IMG/VR virus record: IMGVR_UViG_3300025102_000132
Span: 1-33,458 of that record
DNA from: a virus
Length of the DNA stretch: 33,458 nucleotides
Strand: one strand, 5' to 3'
Shown here: positions 8,888-14,925 of the stretch, piece by piece
Numbering within the stretch: position 1 is the stretch's first letter
Layout of the letters: each line of letters begins with the position of its first letter
The notes under the pieces: generated by a model
The model's database searches: none
What the model saw: only the letters and a program-made list of their open reading frames with translations
What the model was told of the DNA's origin: nothing
Program-made: the position numbers and the translations under genes

Positions 8888-8986
8888 ATGCCAAACGTAG
8901 CTGGAAAAAAATATTCGTACACCACAAAGGGCAAAGCTGCCGCTAAGAAAGCTAAATCTGCAATGAAAAAGAAAAGGAAAAAGTAA
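8888..8986 (+). CDS. 32-residue Lys-rich mini-protein
   Basis: The frame from 8888 encodes MPNVAGKKYSYTTKGKAAAK followed by a tail of mostly Lys and Ala. An AAGAGGAAA box at 8874-8882 lies just upstream and the stop overlaps the next ATG (TAATG at 8984-8988). Histone-like Ala/Lys composition suggests binding to nucleic acid or to the acidic cell surface, but I know of no tested role. Marine phages commonly carry very similar short proteins next to their capsid genes (recollection). Confidence 0.6.
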   Translation: MPNVAGKKYSYTTKGKAAAKKAKSAMKKKRKK

Positions 8987-9270
8987 TGCTTATAAAAGAG
9001 ACGATCACCCCTACTGAAAAGGGAATCGATATTAAAAAGACGTATGACAACAACGTCTATATTGAAGAGGCCAAGCAGATTCGTGATCAAGGTCTTGGTC
9101 AAACTGGTGAGAACCGTTTAGTAGGTCGTTTACCTGTACATTTGGTATCGCAGTGGATCAAGGAAGCAGGTATCTCATGGTCTGACAAAGCAGCTACACA
9201 GGACCTTATACGCAGAAAAATGCTATCAGGTGAGTTTGATAAGTTTAGAGTTTGGAAAGGAACTTATTAA
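8986..9270 (+). CDS. Conserved hypothetical protein, 94 residues
   Basis: The ATG at 8986 overlaps the preceding stop. The protein has a beta-like N-terminus (TITPTEKGIDIKKTYDN), a helical middle with NRLVGRLPVHLVSQW near residues 44-58, and a C-terminal helix ending in FDKFRVWKGTY. The blocks GENRLVGRLPVHLV and WxGTY look like features of a small phage family seen downstream of capsid genes, but I cannot name a function. Its stop shares a base with the next start, so it belongs to the same translational chain leading into the lysis genes. Confidence 0.65.
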   Translation: MLIKETITPTEKGIDIKKTYDNNVYIEEAKQIRDQGLGQTGENRLVGRLPVHLVSQWIKEAGISWSDKAATQDLIRRKMLSGEFDKFRVWKGTY

Positions 9271-9443
9271 TGGCATCTAACAAGGATTCTTTGTCAGTAC
9301 ACGAAGAAATATGCGCTTTGCGCTATGAACAAATACAGGCACGGCTAGATTCTGGTGCTGCTAAATTCGAAAAAATGGAGCGCATTATTTTTGGTATTTA
9401 TCCATTCATTCTTGCGGCTGTGGCGATTGGTAAGTGGCTATAA
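9270..9443 (+). CDS. Small tail-anchored membrane protein, holin-like
   Basis: The preferred start is the ATG at 9270, which overlaps the previous stop and follows AAAGGA at 9256-9261. The 57-residue product has an amphipathic, heptad-like N-terminus (about residues 8-38) and one membrane segment (about 39-56, IIFGIYPFILAAVAIGKWL). This plan resembles XhlA-type holin accessories. It sits directly upstream of the endolysin gene, one base from its start, which supports a lysis role. The topology is read from hydrophobicity only. Confidence 0.6.
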   Translation: MASNKDSLSVHEEICALRYEQIQARLDSGAAKFEKMERIIFGIYPFILAAVAIGKWL

Positions 9444-9444
9444 C

Positions 9445-9813
9445 ATGGAAGAGTATAAGTATTTCAAAATAGAAGATTTTGATTGTCAGGCAAGCGGTAA
9501 CAACGAGATGGACCCTGCCTTTATTCATAAATTAGATCAACTACGAGCTGCTTGTGGCTTCCCTTTTATCATTACCAGCGGATACCGCGATCCAGACCTA
9601 CATCCAATCGAGGCTGCAAAGCAAAAAAAGCCTGGGGGAAAGCCAGGACAACATAGCTACGGCATTGCTGCAGACATCATGGTAAATGGTGGGTCTCAGA
9701 GAATGACAATTGTCAAACACGCTGCCGCACTTGGATTCACAGGTATCGGCATTCACAAACAATTTATACACGTAGACACACGCAAATCAACCCCCATGCT
9801 TTGGGGATATTAG
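9445..9813 (+). CDS. Endolysin, M15-family peptidase (VanY/peptidase_M15_3 type)
   Basis: A 122-residue single-domain peptidase that should cleave peptide bonds in the peptidoglycan stem. The zinc-site motifs are in order: SGYR (45-48), then GQHSYGIAADI with His70 and Asp77, and IHVDTR with His109 and Asp111. These are the usual ligands and catalytic residues of this family. The start at 9445 lies two bases after the upstream stop; an upstream in-frame start would overlap the membrane protein gene. There is no signal peptide or cell-wall binding domain, so export needs the neighbouring holin. The length is typical of phage M15_3 enzymes. Confidence 0.88.
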   Translation: MEEYKYFKIEDFDCQASGNNEMDPAFIHKLDQLRAACGFPFIITSGYRDPDLHPIEAAKQKKPGGKPGQHSYGIAADIMVNGGSQRMTIVKHAAALGFTGIGIHKQFIHVDTRKSTPMLWGY

Positions 9814-9822
9814 GAGAAAGAA

Positions 9823-10131
9823 ATGAACGAAAAAGGATTGTTATTGCCTAGCTGGGCTATCCCACTGTGTATATCAGCAATAATTGGATTTGGGTCATAT
9901 CAGGTGGCAATAGCTGAAGCTGCAAATACCAAACTGACAGTAAAAGAACTGAAAGCTAAAGTTACTGAGGTAGCTAACGAGGCAGCCGACACCGGAATTA
10001 TAGCAGAAGTGAATAGCGCAAAAATTGCAGCTGTGGTTAAGGCCATTGAAAAAAACAGCGAAACCAATGAAAGAACTGCTGAATCACTAGACAAGCTAAT
10101 CATTTTATTGATGCAACAAAACGCAGACTAA
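9823..10131 (+). CDS. Single-pass membrane protein with coiled coil, spanin-like or holin accessory
   Basis: A 102-residue protein with a GGAGAAAG binding site at 9812-9819. Residues about 9-32 form a membrane segment (WAIPLCISAIIGFGSYQVAIA), followed by an Ala/Lys/Glu-rich helical domain with heptad spacing up to the C-terminus. An N-terminal anchor with a long periplasmic coiled coil is the plan of an inner-membrane spanin subunit. No partner lipoprotein with a lipobox is evident in the following genes, so this remains a suggestion. It is part of the lysis cluster by position. Confidence 0.55.
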   Translation: MNEKGLLLPSWAIPLCISAIIGFGSYQVAIAEAANTKLTVKELKAKVTEVANEAADTGIIAEVNSAKIAAVVKAIEKNSETNERTAESLDKLIILLMQQNAD

Positions 10132-10328
10132 TGAAACAGATAGCATTCGCACTTGTTTTTTTTATGCAAGATGGGAGTGTTGATGAGTCATTAACTAGGT
10201 TGTATGCCAAAAAACACAATTGTATTTATATGTGTCAAGAGTTGTCTAAATCATCCATTAACTACAAACCGATAAAGTGTACTTGTGAGGTACGTTTTGT
10301 CGATGCAAAGACGGTTCTAATCAGATGA
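10131..10328 (+). CDS. Small Cys-containing protein with hydrophobic N-terminus (paralogue 1)
   Basis: A 65-residue protein whose ATG overlaps the upstream stop. Residues 1-12 are hydrophobic (MKQIAFALVFFM) and could be a short signal or anchor. The body contains four Cys (HNCIYMCQ and KCTCE). The general pattern - hydrophobic start, HxC-Y near the middle, a Pro-Ile step and a second Cys near the end - recurs in the next gene, which suggests a tandem duplication. Similar little proteins occur in lysis regions of marine phages without assigned function. It overlaps the next start by four bases. Confidence 0.55.
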   Translation: MKQIAFALVFFMQDGSVDESLTRLYAKKHNCIYMCQELSKSSINYKPIKCTCEVRFVDAKTVLIR

Positions 10329-10537
10329 GAATCTTGGTTTTTGCATTAATGGTCGAAACCTTGAACGCAGGTGTGGTAGTTGAAACAGAAAATTTTGGCC
10401 TGTTCAGGGACATACACCGCTGTACGTATTTTTCTAAGGCGATATCGACTCAAAGCGAGGGTCTTTGGGAAATTCCTATACGCAGCTACTGCAAACCTCA
10501 ATGGGAGCCTAGAGACACAAAGAAAGAGATTTTTTAA
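10325..10537 (+). CDS. Small Cys-containing protein with hydrophobic N-terminus (paralogue 2)
   Basis: A 70-residue protein starting inside the end of the previous gene (ATGA overlap). The start MRILVFALMVETLNAG could be a cleavable signal peptide, with Ala-Gly at about 15-16. The HRCTYFSKAIS block and the later PIRSYCKPQW give two Cys that could pair in the periplasm. The same spacing of hydrophobic start, HxC-Y and PIxxxC appears in the preceding gene. Function unknown; a periplasmic lysis-associated role is possible from position. Confidence 0.5.
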   Translation: MRILVFALMVETLNAGVVVETENFGLFRDIHRCTYFSKAISTQSEGLWEIPIRSYCKPQWEPRDTKKEIF

Positions 10538-10645
10538 ATGAATGTATCAATGCAAGATTGGGAATGGTTTAGCGACACCTGGAAGGGTTTATTTTTAGCG
10601 CTTATACCTTTTTGTGTCGCAATGTATGTTTTAATTTTTAGGTAA
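10538..10645 (+). CDS. 35-residue membrane mini-protein
   Basis: The frame starts directly after the preceding stop (TAAATG) and encodes an N-terminal Trp-rich amphipathic part (DWEWFSDTWKG) followed by one membrane segment (LFLALIPFCVAMYVLIF) and a terminal Arg. It is too short for routine gene calling. It lies four bases before the holin gene, so it may be a holin modulator or an antiholin. Only the membrane segment and the tight packing support it. Confidence 0.5.
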   Translation: MNVSMQDWEWFSDTWKGLFLALIPFCVAMYVLIFR

Positions 10646-10649
10646 ACTT

Positions 10650-11024
10650 ATGTTACAAAATTTGATAGGACCAATCGCTAATCTTGCTGGTACGTTTTTA
10701 AAAAACAAGCAAGAAGAAAAACAAGCTAAACACCAAGCTAAAATGAGCGTTATTCAGAGCGATGCCAACTGGGAATCTAAGATGGCAGAAGCCTCTGGTA
10801 GTAGCTGGAAAGATGAGTATCTAGTATTGCTCCTAACAAGCCCTGTAGTGGCTATTATGTTCGGGGCGATGACTGACCAGCCTGAGATCATAGAACGCGT
10901 GAAATCGGGCTTAGAAACGCTAGAAATGCTGCCTGATTGGCTGTCCTACTTATTGTACGTAGCAGTCACCGCATCATTTGGTGTCAAGGGTGCTGACAAG
11001 ATAATGAAGATGCGTAACAAATAA
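10650..11024 (+). CDS. Holin (3TM, GTA-holin-like)
   Basis: A 124-residue protein with an N-terminal amphipathic part (LIGPIANLAGTFL), a charged Lys/Gln/Glu segment, the conserved block SWKDEYLVLLLTSPVVAIMF (about 51-70), and a second hydrophobic region (DWLSYLLYVAVTASFGVKG, about 96-114) preceding a Lys-rich end. This is the pattern of the three-membrane-segment holin family first described for gene transfer agents. It would form the inner-membrane lesion that releases the M15 endolysin. It is the last late gene, just before attP. Confidence 0.75.
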   Translation: MLQNLIGPIANLAGTFLKNKQEEKQAKHQAKMSVIQSDANWESKMAEASGSSWKDEYLVLLLTSPVVAIMFGAMTDQPEIIERVKSGLETLEMLPDWLSYLLYVAVTASFGVKGADKIMKMRNK

Positions 11025-11032
11025 GTAAAATC

Positions 11033-11095
11033 TGCATACATTGGACTTCTAAGTAATTGATACATAAAGGCGAAAAACTTCTAATTGCATACATT
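11033..11095. repeat. Left-side integrase arm-type repeats TGCATACATT (two copies)
   Basis: The ten-base sequence TGCATACATT occurs at 11033-11042 and again at 11086-11095, on the holin side of the tRNA-like core. The two copies are direct repeats. An eight-base repeat ACTTCTAA (11045-11052 and 11077-11084) lies between them. Tyrosine integrases of temperate phages bind such arm sites on both sides of the core. Confidence 0.7.
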
Positions 11096-11134
11096 AAAAC
11101 GCTATAACTCATTGATTTATATCATTAATAGTGA

Positions 11135-11182
11135 TGGCTTTTAACCAATTGGTCGCGCGTTCGAGTCGCGCACGGCCCACCA
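11135..11182 (+). other. attP: attP core: 3' half of a tRNA-Lys(UUU) gene
   Basis: The segment reproduces the 3' half of a tRNA: anticodon loop CTTTTAA (11138-11144, anticodon TTT at 11140-11142), the 3' anticodon stem CCAAT, a five-base-pair T stem (11155-11159 with 11167-11171) around the loop TTCGAGT, a seven-base acceptor strand, and discriminator A plus CCA (11179-11182). The bases upstream do not form a D arm or a 5' acceptor strand, so it is not a functional tRNA. Such partial tRNA copies next to an integrase gene restore the host gene after integration. The host tRNA-Lys gene is the predicted attB. An encoded CCA points away from hosts that add CCA only after transcription. Confidence 0.88.
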
Positions 11183-11228
11183 TTTTTACTGACATCTCAG
11201 CGATAGTACCTACTAACCTATCACCCTC

Positions 11229-11250
11229 TGCATACATTCCTGCATACATT
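11229..11250. repeat. Right-side integrase arm-type repeats TGCATACATT (two copies)
   Basis: Two further exact copies of TGCATACATT, at 11229-11238 and 11241-11250, separated by only two bases, lie between the tRNA-like core and the integrase stop codon. With the two copies on the other side they give a symmetrical two-plus-two arrangement around the core. All four have the same orientation. Confidence 0.7.
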
Positions 11251-11256
11251 AAACAG

Positions 11257-12390
11257 CTATTCTGGCGTATTTACACGCGGAATTGACTTGTCATATATGT
11301 CTAACATACGCCTTGATTTATGGCCTGTTGCCTCTAGCTTTTGATCTGCCGTACCTTGGGTATCGGTTGTGCCTCTTCTCTTCATATCATGTAGCCCAAA
11401 CCATTGCTCTTTTGTCATCAATTCTTCATCAATTGCATTGTTTAAAAAACGTCTCCAAACGGTTTGCCATCCACTAAGAGTAATTTGTTCTCCAGAGTTG
11501 TTGACTAGCAAATAACGGTCTTCTGGTTTCATTGGGTAAGGTCGGGATTTTTTGGCCCATATTGCATCACGATCAGCGATACATTGGTCAACAACAAATC
11601 GTAAGCGTGGTGTCCACCTGGTTATGTTGGTACGAGAACCCTTTGCTCTTTCGCACAGCAGCCCATCTTCTAAAATGTGAGCATCAGTCAGGTGTCTTGC
11701 CTCAATACCCCTTAAACGGTTCAAATAGGTCAATTCAAGGCTTTTCCATATAGCGTGAGGCACTGAGCCTTTTGTATGCGCTCTTCGTTTAGCGCCATCT
11801 AAGGCAAATCCTGTAAGGGTTGCAACCAATACACGATCTGGCAGTCGTTGTTTTGGTGTTAGTTTGGCAAGCTCAACTGTCGTAGCAGGGTTAGTATCCA
11901 TGTATCCACGATTAACACCCCAATTAAAAAGCCGTGAAAGATTTTGTTTAGCTCGATGAGATGTTGTCGTTCCATTGTTCTCATCAATCCTGTCGATAAT
12001 TTTTTGAACTAACTGCGGCCTCCACTGGTGACGATTTGTCAGTGGCAGCATAATTGCTTTGTTAGTTGATGGTATTTTGCTGATGATTTTGTGTGTGTTT
12101 TCGTGGCTTTTTTGGGATGACTTGCTCAGTTTTGACCACTGAGGTGAGTCTTTAAACTTATCTACTAGCCATTTGAATGACAATGTATCAGTGTCAGGCT
12201 CTTTGATGGCATCCCAAAGTTCTGCCATCGTTGCATCTTGACCAGCGATTCTGCGCGTTTTCCGTTTGTCATTCTCAAAGAATGAGACATACCAAAAATT
12301 ACTACGACTATTAAAATAACACCCTGTAGGAATTTTATTAACGTCAATTCCAGGTGGATATTTTTTAGAGCGTAGGCGTTTATTTGTCAT
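11257..12390 (-). CDS. int: Tyrosine-type site-specific integrase
   Basis: A 377-residue tyrosine recombinase that should insert the phage at a tRNA-Lys gene. The catalytic residues are visible: Arg227 in NRLRGIEARHL, Lys250 in the beta hairpin AKGSR, His334 and Arg338 in LHDMKRRGTTD, His357 in TGHKS, and the nucleophile Tyr366 in MLDIYDK. Residues about 70-170 form the SAM-like core-binding domain, and the N-terminal 60 residues with WYVSF and RKTRR look like the arm-binding domain. The gene ends beside attP and overlaps the DUF4224-like gene by four bases. It is the last gene of the leftward operon. Confidence 0.95.
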   Translation of the reverse strand: MTNKRLRSKKYPPGIDVNKIPTGCYFNSRSNFWYVSFFENDKRKTRRIAGQDATMAELWDAIKEPDTDTLSFKWLVDKFKDSPQWSKLSKSSQKSHENTHKIISKIPSTNKAIMLPLTNRHQWRPQLVQKIIDRIDENNGTTTSHRAKQNLSRLFNWGVNRGYMDTNPATTVELAKLTPKQRLPDRVLVATLTGFALDGAKRRAHTKGSVPHAIWKSLELTYLNRLRGIEARHLTDAHILEDGLLCERAKGSRTNITRWTPRLRFVVDQCIADRDAIWAKKSRPYPMKPEDRYLLVNNSGEQITLSGWQTVWRRFLNNAIDEELMTKEQWFGLHDMKRRGTTDTQGTADQKLEATGHKSRRMLDIYDKSIPRVNTPE

Positions 12391-12584
12391 GCAATATCGA
12401 CATAATTATTATTGTTGTCTGATGGTATACCAGCTTTTTCTATCAGTCCAATGGTAGTCCATGTTCCTTTTTTGCCAACAAAACACTGTATGCCCTGATT
12501 TCTCAGACACTTTAAAATGTCAGGTGTACGTTTATAGCCAGTGATAGCCTTTAACGCGTCGTGACTTACTACTTGATTGCTCAT
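12387..12584 (-). CDS. DUF4224-like small protein, possible excisionase
   Basis: A 65-residue protein with an N-terminal block ALKAITGYKRTPDILKCLRN and QGIQCFVGKKGTWTT, which follows the DUF4224 pattern (a Thr-Gly-Tyr/Arg segment, then a Leu-x-x-Gln/Asn-Gly-Ile turn). Members are small and found next to phage integrases. Its stop overlaps the integrase start (ATGA), the position where excisionases are often encoded. The DNA-binding or directionality role is inferred from context; no canonical MerR-type Xis motif is visible. Confidence 0.6.
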   Translation of the reverse strand: MSNQVVSHDALKAITGYKRTPDILKCLRNQGIQCFVGKKGTWTTIGLIEKAGIPSDNNNNYVDIA

Positions 12585-12871
12585 TGCTCTTCCTTTAGTT
12601 TTTTGGTTCTAAAAAATCCTTCATGTTGTTTGTTTTTTGCGTGAAACAGACGGGCGTAGTAGGCGATAAAATCATTACTAATTTTGAAATCATCACCCGA
12701 TGTTTCCATCGCCACTTCCCAACGAATTCTGTTGACGATCAGCCATGCACTTAAATGCGTATGGCCTTGTCGGATTGCATCTAACGCAAACCTCTCAAAC
12801 ATATCGTAAACGTGGGGGTTAGCCTTATGCCAACCCCACCATTTAAGTTTTGTCTCAGAATGGAATGTCAT
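12581..12871 (-). CDS. Conserved hypothetical phage protein
   Basis: A 96-residue protein with many Trp, His and aromatic residues: NPHVYDMFERFALDAIRQGH, then SAWLIVNRIRWEVAMETSGD and DFKISNDFIAYYARLF, ending FFRTKKLKEEQ. This order is typical of a small protein found in many temperate phages near recombination genes (from memory, without assigned function). The start lies 17 bases upstream of the SSB-like gene stop, and the end overlaps the next gene by four bases. I see no nuclease triad that I could defend. Confidence 0.65.
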   Translation of the reverse strand: MTFHSETKLKWWGWHKANPHVYDMFERFALDAIRQGHTHLSAWLIVNRIRWEVAMETSGDDFKISNDFIAYYARLFHAKNKQHEGFFRTKKLKEEQ

Positions 12872-13217
12872 CGAACGTAGGCTCTGGTGCAGGTTTTGCT
12901 TTTACTGCAGGTTCTGGAGAAAATAATTGGTCTGATATTTCTTTTGCAGGGCTTTTTTGTGGTGGAGCCTCTTTGACAATTGTCACGCCCTCACTCCAAA
13001 ATGCTTTCACATTTCCAACATAAGGCATCTTGATACCTGCATCACGCTCTTCTGAAGTTGTGCTTTGCTGTATGCCGCCATGTTGCCCATATTGATCGGG
13101 CTCCTCTGGACTTATAAAACAGGTTAGGTCAATGTACTCTGCGCCATTTTGTGACTTATAGGCACGACTCCTATCTATCTTGCTCAGATCGACTTTAAAA
13201 TTAACTGCAACTTTCAT
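12855..13217 (-). CDS. Single-stranded DNA-binding-like protein
   Basis: A 120-residue protein ending in DDIPF, preceded by a Pro/Ala/Lys-rich flexible linker (about 75-112). An acidic tail ending in a Pro-Phe tip is the signature by which SSB proteins recruit partners. The N-terminal 70 residues are beta-rich (VAVNFKVDLSKI, YIDLTCFISPEE) and could form an OB fold, but they lack clear sequence similarity to bacterial SSB. It neighbours the annealing protein gene, as in many phage recombination modules. The call rests mainly on tail and context. Confidence 0.65.
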   Translation of the reverse strand: MKVAVNFKVDLSKIDRSRAYKSQNGAEYIDLTCFISPEEPDQYGQHGGIQQSTTSEERDAGIKMPYVGNVKAFWSEGVTIVKEAPPQKSPAKEISDQLFSPEPAVKAKPAPEPTFDDIPF

Positions 13218-13459
13218 GCTCTTACTCCTCGTTTTTCTCTACACTTTTTAAAAAATAAATCTGCATCAAAAACAGCTTTATCGCTAAACAAATTCATAAA
13301 CACATCTGCTCCACGTAACTCAGCCATTTCTACCTCTTGTATTTCCAGCTCTTTCCGCAACTTAGCTAACCTGGAAACTGTTGCCAGATATTGCTTTCCA
13401 TCGTGTTGCATTAATCCTTTCTCTTCCTGATCTAACAGGTAACTTCCCATCTTGCTCAT
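13214..13459 (-). CDS. Hypothetical protein in the recombination operon
   Basis: An 81-residue, mainly helical protein with a predicted coiled-coil region (about 26-50, SRLAKLRKELEIQEVEMAEL) and a basic end. Both ends overlap neighbouring genes by four bases, which indicates tight translational coupling between the annealing protein and the SSB-like protein. I do not recognise a family. Confidence 0.6.
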   Translation of the reverse strand: MSKMGSYLLDQEEKGLMQHDGKQYLATVSRLAKLRKELEIQEVEMAELRGADVFMNLFSDKAVFDADLFFKKCREKRGVRA

Positions 13460-14070
13460 TCTGATAATCCTTTGTCTTTATCTACAGATGGTCTTCTTGG
13501 AAACTCATCACTTTTAATGACGGCTCTCTCCTTAGTGCTAAAAATCCCACCTTTGGTTGGTGCTTTCCAAAGCAAGTCTTGTATGTCAGAAGTGAGCGTT
13601 GACCATTCTTCACTTGCTCCTTCAAGATCGTTTAAGTAAATGTATTTTTTTATAGCGTGTATTGTTGGAAAACAAGCGCGTACACAATCGTTGTAATGAA
13701 TAAAAGAAGCGGTAGCGTCTAACACGTTTTGTTGGATGATGGCATTTGATACTTCATTAGCTGAAGCGTACTCTGTACCTGCAAAGCCTACGGCTGCAAG
13801 CGCACGACCAATTGATGAGGTTTCACAGTTCTCTACCGCGGAAGTCTTGTTAATATTGCTGCTACCGCGTACCTCCTCTGCATATCCAGTGCCACGAACA
13901 CGACCATCACTATCTTTAATGGTGGCCTTGATCACAACATTTGTCCCATCTGCTACAAGGTCGGTTTCAATTGACCAGTTTTTGTGTTGGTCAGATGCAA
14001 GAAATTCATTAACCCTGAGTGCTACAGTCTTGTAATCATTCTTGCCAATTTTAACGATGCCATCACTCAT
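13456..14070 (-). CDS. Putative single-strand annealing protein (Rad52/Sak-like)
   Basis: A 204-residue protein. The N-terminal half alternates beta strands (DYKTVALRVNEFL, WSIETDLVADGTNVVIKATI) with a conserved block: GTGYAEEVRGSSNINKTSAV followed by ENCETSSIGRALAAVGFAGT (residues about 61-99). The SAVExxETSAIGRALA motif recurs in phage proteins that structure-based comparisons put in the Rad52 annealing superfamily (my recollection). The C-terminal part is helical and less conserved, and the end is basic. Its neighbour is an SSB-like protein. It would anneal complementary strands during phage recombination. Confidence 0.55.
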   Translation of the reverse strand: MSDGIVKIGKNDYKTVALRVNEFLASDQHKNWSIETDLVADGTNVVIKATIKDSDGRVRGTGYAEEVRGSSNINKTSAVENCETSSIGRALAAVGFAGTEYASANEVSNAIIQQNVLDATASFIHYNDCVRACFPTIHAIKKYIYLNDLEGASEEWSTLTSDIQDLLWKAPTKGGIFSTKERAVIKSDEFPRRPSVDKDKGLSE

Positions 14071-14234
14071 ATCCAGTACCCCATTACTAATGATCCAAGT
14101 ATTAAAGATGCTGTAGTTACTAAAAAGATAACGCGTTCACGATGAGCGTTTTGCTCCACACGCTTAAAAGCAAGGTAACGATTAGCTCGTGCTTGTCTTT
14201 TATGGAATTCATAACACGCTAGATACTTATTCAT
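14067..14234 (-). CDS. Small C-terminally anchored membrane protein
   Basis: The 55-residue product begins with a basic helix (MNKYLACYEFHKRQARANRY) and ends in one membrane segment (VIFLVTTASLILGSLVMGYWI). The ATG at 14234 overlaps the end of the upstream gene by eight bases; a longer frame up to 14285 lies entirely inside that gene and is less likely. Early-operon membrane proteins can act in superinfection exclusion or host takeover, but nothing specific is seen here. Confidence 0.5.
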   Translation of the reverse strand: MNKYLACYEFHKRQARANRYLAFKRVEQNAHRERVIFLVTTASLILGSLVMGYWI

Positions 14235-14541
14235 GGCGTATCCTCCAAATGCGCTCGGCATAATCAAGCATATGGGATTGCACAAAACGCCCTAAGTCCT
14301 CGTGCTTTTGTTGCGCGATCATATCTAAGATGTCAGCTTTGAAATCTAATTCAGCAACTCTGTTTCTTGAATGATCCGAATGGTATTGCACACCATCTGC
14401 GCTAAATGCTTCCCAAAAAATGATGTCGCACTCTAAGGTCTCAAACAGCTCATGTAGCTCTGGATGTTTTTCATCGCCATCACAATCATCTGGCGCTGCA
14501 GTCCTAGCTGGGTCTTCATACTGAATGCTTGGGTTATACAT
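14227..14541 (-). CDS. Hypothetical acidic protein, first gene of the leftward operon
   Basis: A 104-residue protein rich in Asp, Glu and His with an acidic N-terminal region (EDPARTAAPDDCDGDEKHPE) and a helical rest. It is the first gene downstream of the predicted pL promoter and has a good AGGGAG site five to ten bases upstream of its ATG on the minus strand. In lambda this position is held by the antiterminator N, which is small and Arg-rich; this protein is acidic and shows no such motif. I do not recognise a family. Confidence 0.6.
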   Translation of the reverse strand: MYNPSIQYEDPARTAAPDDCDGDEKHPELHELFETLECDIIFWEAFSADGVQYHSDHSRNRVAELDFKADILDMIAQQKHEDLGRFVQSHMLDYAERIWRIRHE

Positions 14542-14560
14542 AGCTAACTCCCTTTTTACC

Positions 14561-14625
14561 GTGGTTAATGTATCTGTTTTGTGGTTGTTTTAACGTAGTT
14601 TAACCACATTTTGTGGAGATTGCAA
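14561..14625 (-). promoter_or_regulatory. Predicted pL promoter and operator region
   Basis: On the minus strand TTGCAA (14620-14625) and TAAACT (14597-14602) are 17 bases apart, each matching four of six consensus bases. The spacer contains a perfect inverted repeat CCAC-N5-GTGG (14604-14616), so a bound repressor would cover the promoter. GTGGTT half sites at 14561 and 14581 and TAACCAC at 14601 follow at 20-base steps. The TAACCACAnTTnGTGG motif recurs between the repressor and Cro genes. It drives the operon starting at 14541. Confidence 0.6.
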
Positions 14626-14763
14626 AGGATTTTATGCAAAAGTTTGCAGTTGTAACCCTTTACATTAGCTTAAATATCTGTTTTTATAGTAAACCGGCAG
14701 ACGATAATGATAATAGATTGCACCCAAAAAAATCATTTTGTGGTGATGGCGAAGGAATGTGAA

Positions 14764-14925
14764 ATGAAAGATAGCGATATCGAATTGTTGGTGGAAATTA
14801 AAAAACTAAATGACCAAGAGTTAAATATTGCAATCGATTTTTTTAATGGTGTTTTAGAAGAGCTTTTAAAATCGAAGTCGCTTGAGAAACGTCAGAATCT
14901 GACAAACGCGATACCTGCTGCATAA
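14764..14925 (+). CDS. Possible small protein convergent with the repressor
   Basis: A 53-residue frame from an ATG at 14764 with AAGGA at 14752-14756; the same frame is open from 14707 without a binding site. The product is helical and acidic-amphipathic (DSDIELLVEIKKLNDQELNI and following) and looks protein-like. Its last 83 bases overlap the 3' end of the repressor gene on the opposite strand, so its transcript would be antisense to the repressor message. It may be a real small gene, an antisense transcript, or a chance frame. I have no family match. Confidence 0.4.
   Translation: MKDSDIELLVEIKKLNDQELNIAIDFFNGVLEELLKSKSLEKRQNLTNAIPAA

Noticed and set aside
11101-11182. Complete tRNA-Lys gene
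   Set aside because: Only the 3' half is present. The bases upstream of the anticodon loop do not provide a D arm or a 5' acceptor strand, so it is an att core and not a functional tRNA.
14235-14285. N-terminal extension of the small membrane protein
   Set aside because: It would lie wholly inside the neighbouring gene; the ATG at 14234 gives a short coupled overlap typical of this operon.
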